A stretch of 64,000 nt of DNA, taken from assembly GCA_938048455.1 (NCBI GenBank), contig CALIUY010000019.1, positions 1-64,000 on the forward strand, written 5' to 3'. Positions 62,657-64,000 of this stretch are shown piece after piece. Each line of letters begins with the position of its first letter. The first letter of the stretch is position 1. Source of the stretch: an uncultured Desulfobacterales bacterium (GTDB taxonomy: Bacteria > Desulfobacterota > Desulfobacteria > Desulfobacterales > SpSt-501). The notes beneath the pieces were generated by a model that was given only the letters and a program-made list of their open reading frames with translations, did not search any database and was not told where the DNA came from. The position numbers and the translations under genes are program-made.

Positions 62657-64000
62657 ATGTCCGACATCATGGAGTATGTGAGAGCCCGTGACCCTCACGA
62701 AAAGGAATTCCACCAGGCGGTCCAGGAGGTGATGGATTCCATCCAACCCGTGCTCGAGAAAAACCCGATCTATCGCCGGGCGCGCATCCCCGAGCGTCTC
62801 GTCGAGCCGGAGCGGGTCATTCTCTTCCGGGTTCCCTGGGTCGACGATCAGGGGATCATCCAGGTGAACCGCGGCTTCCGCGTCCAGATGAACAGCGCGA
62901 TCGGCCCCTACAAGGGCGGCCTGCGCTTTCACCCTTCCGTGAACCTGGGCATCCTCAAATTTTTGGCCTTCGAGCAGGTCTTCAAGAACGCGCTCACCAC
63001 CCTTCCCATGGGCGGCGGCAAGGGCGGCTCGGATTTCGATCCCAAGGGCAAATCCGACGGCGAGGTCATGCGCTTCTGCCACAGCTTCATGGGCGAGCTC
63101 TTCCGCCACATCGGCCCCGACACCGACGTTCCCGCCGGGGACATCGGGGTCGGGGCGCGGGAGATCGGCTTTCTGTTCGGCATGTACAAGAAGCTGAAAA
63201 ACGAGTTCAGCGGAGTCCTCACCGGCAAGGGTCTCCACTGGGGCGGGAGCCTCATCCGGCCGGAGGCGACGGGATACGGTGTCGTCTATTTCGCGGCCGA
63301 GATGCTTGCCACGCGCAACCAAAGCCTCGAGGGCAAGCGCTGTCTTGTTTCAGGGTCGGGCAACGTCGCCCAGTACACGGTGCAGAAGCTCCTCGAGATG
63401 GGCGCCAAGCCGCTGACCCTTTCGGATTCGAACGGCTATATCTACGACGAGGAGGGGATCACGGCCGATAAGCTCGCCTGGGTGATGGAATTGAAAAACG
63501 TCCGCCGGGGCCGCATCCGCGAATACGCCGAAAAATTCCCCCGGGCGGTCTATACGGCCGCCGACCCGGCGCTCGATTACAACCCCCTCTGGAACCATCG
63601 CGCCGACTGCGCTTTCCCCTGCGCGACGCAGAACGAGATCAACGGCAAGGACGCCCGGAACCTGGTGCACAACGGTGTTTTCCTCGTTGCCGAGGGCGCC
63701 AACATGCCGACCACCCCCGAAGGAGTGGACATCTTTCTCGAGCACAAGCTGCTCTACGCTCCGGGCAAAGCGGCCAACGCGGGCGGGGTTTCCGTCTCCG
63801 GCCTCGAGATGACCCAGAACAGCATGCGCCTTTCCTGGACGCGCGAAGAGGTGGACCAGCGGCTGCAGATGATCATGAAGAGCATCCACCGCTCCTGCAT
63901 CGAGGCGGCGGAACGTTACGGGATGAAGGGAAACTATGTGGCCGGGGCGAACATCGCCGGTTTCCTCAAAGTCGTCGACGCCATGATGGACCAGGGGGTC
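62657..64000 (+). CDS. gdhA: Glutamate dehydrogenase, hexameric type (runs off the right edge)
   Basis: 448 codons are visible and no stop is reached before the window ends; family members have about 447-452 residues, so only a few are missing. It interconverts glutamate with 2-oxoglutarate and ammonia. Motifs are QVNRGFRVQMNSAIGPYKGG, LKFLAFEQVFKNALTTLPMG with the catalytic-site GGGKGGSDFDPKGK, PAGDIGVGAREIGF, RPEATGYGVVYFAAEML and the dinucleotide motif VSGSGNVAQYTVQKL, as in small NADP-type enzymes. AAAGGAG precedes the ATG. It follows the hydroxypyruvate reductase by 209 bases in the same direction. It could assimilate the ammonia released by serine dehydratase or drain glutamate in catabolism. 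Confidence 0.95.
   Translation, partial: MSDIMEYVRARDPHEKEFHQAVQEVMDSIQPVLEKNPIYRRARIPERLVEPERVILFRVPWVDDQGIIQVNRGFRVQMNSAIGPYKGGLRFHPSVNLGILKFLAFEQVFKNALTTLPMGGGKGGSDFDPKGKSDGEVMRFCHSFMGELFRHIGPDTDVPAGDIGVGAREIGFLFGMYKKLKNEFSGVLTGKGLHWGGSLIRPEATGYGVVYFAAEMLATRNQSLEGKRCLVSGSGNVAQYTVQKLLEMGAKPLTLSDSNGYIYDEEGITADKLAWVMELKNVRRGRIREYAEKFPRAVYTAADPALDYNPLWNHRADCAFPCATQNEINGKDARNLVHNGVFLVAEGANMPTTPEGVDIFLEHKLLYAPGKAANAGGVSVSGLEMTQNSMRLSWTREEVDQRLQMIMKSIHRSCIEAAERYGMKGNYVAGANIAGFLKVVDAMMDQGV

Overview
The window is a 64 kb piece of a high-GC, Gram-negative bacterial chromosome. Gram-negative features include an MlaA lipoprotein, several lipobox lipoproteins, a protein ending in a beta-barrel-like aromatic residue, and TrkAH. 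The mix of oxygen-sensitive enzymes (a glycyl radical enzyme with its activase, an Fe-S serine dehydratase) and small proteins I remember from sulfate reducers and their relatives suggests an anaerobic or facultative member of the Desulfobacterota (former Deltaproteobacteria). That placement is an inference; there is no rRNA gene to test it. No phage, integrase, transposase gene or CRISPR array was seen.

Layout. 1-4.2 kb (minus strand): an esterase lipoprotein, a Thr/Gly-rich secreted protein, and an ECF sigma / zinc anti-sigma module followed by two small exported proteins, one built of seven 18-residue repeats. 4.4-12.2 kb (plus): an ABC-2 exporter, a repetitive secreted protein with a probable frameshift, endonuclease IV, and two overlapping lipoprotein genes. 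12.4-18.4 kb: a region carrying three copies of a palindromic GGGGACGTCCATT element. They lie around a GH13_18 sugar phosphorylase gene, rmuC, a CYTH-domain gene and a thioesterase; one half copy appears to have removed a gene's stop codon and a full copy supplies another gene's stop. 18.9-30 kb: an NlpC/P60 protein with a barrel-like tail, yhbY, a five-gene minus-strand run ending in mltD, polA, a lipoprotein and an SSL2-type helicase. 30-35.5 kb: unknown and membrane proteins, a 2-oxoacid dehydrogenase E1 alpha/beta pair and a tandem class II aldolase-like protein.

35.5-42.1 kb: tRNA-Pro, then promoter - tRNA-Leu - tig - clpP - clpX - lon, then promoter - tRNA-Val - tRNA-Asp - terminator. 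42.2-52.7 kb: an envelope protein with MlaA, nicotinate phosphoribosyltransferase, a DUF2179 protein, a DadA-like oxidase, a chemoreceptor, TrkA/TrkH and DedA.

52.8-64 kb is an amino-acid and hydroxyacid metabolism block: a radical SAM activase, a HypD-like glycyl radical enzyme, L-serine dehydratase and a sulfite-oxidase-fold Mo enzyme read leftward. A FadR/GntR-type regulator is divergent from them across a 406-bp region holding six TGGTC half-sites. Further right are an SDR, an HPR1-type hydroxypyruvate reductase and glutamate dehydrogenase, which runs to the window edge. This block could degrade hydroxyproline and serine to pyrroline-5-carboxylate, glutamate, pyruvate and ammonia. It is the most interesting candidate system here, together with the palindromic repeat family.
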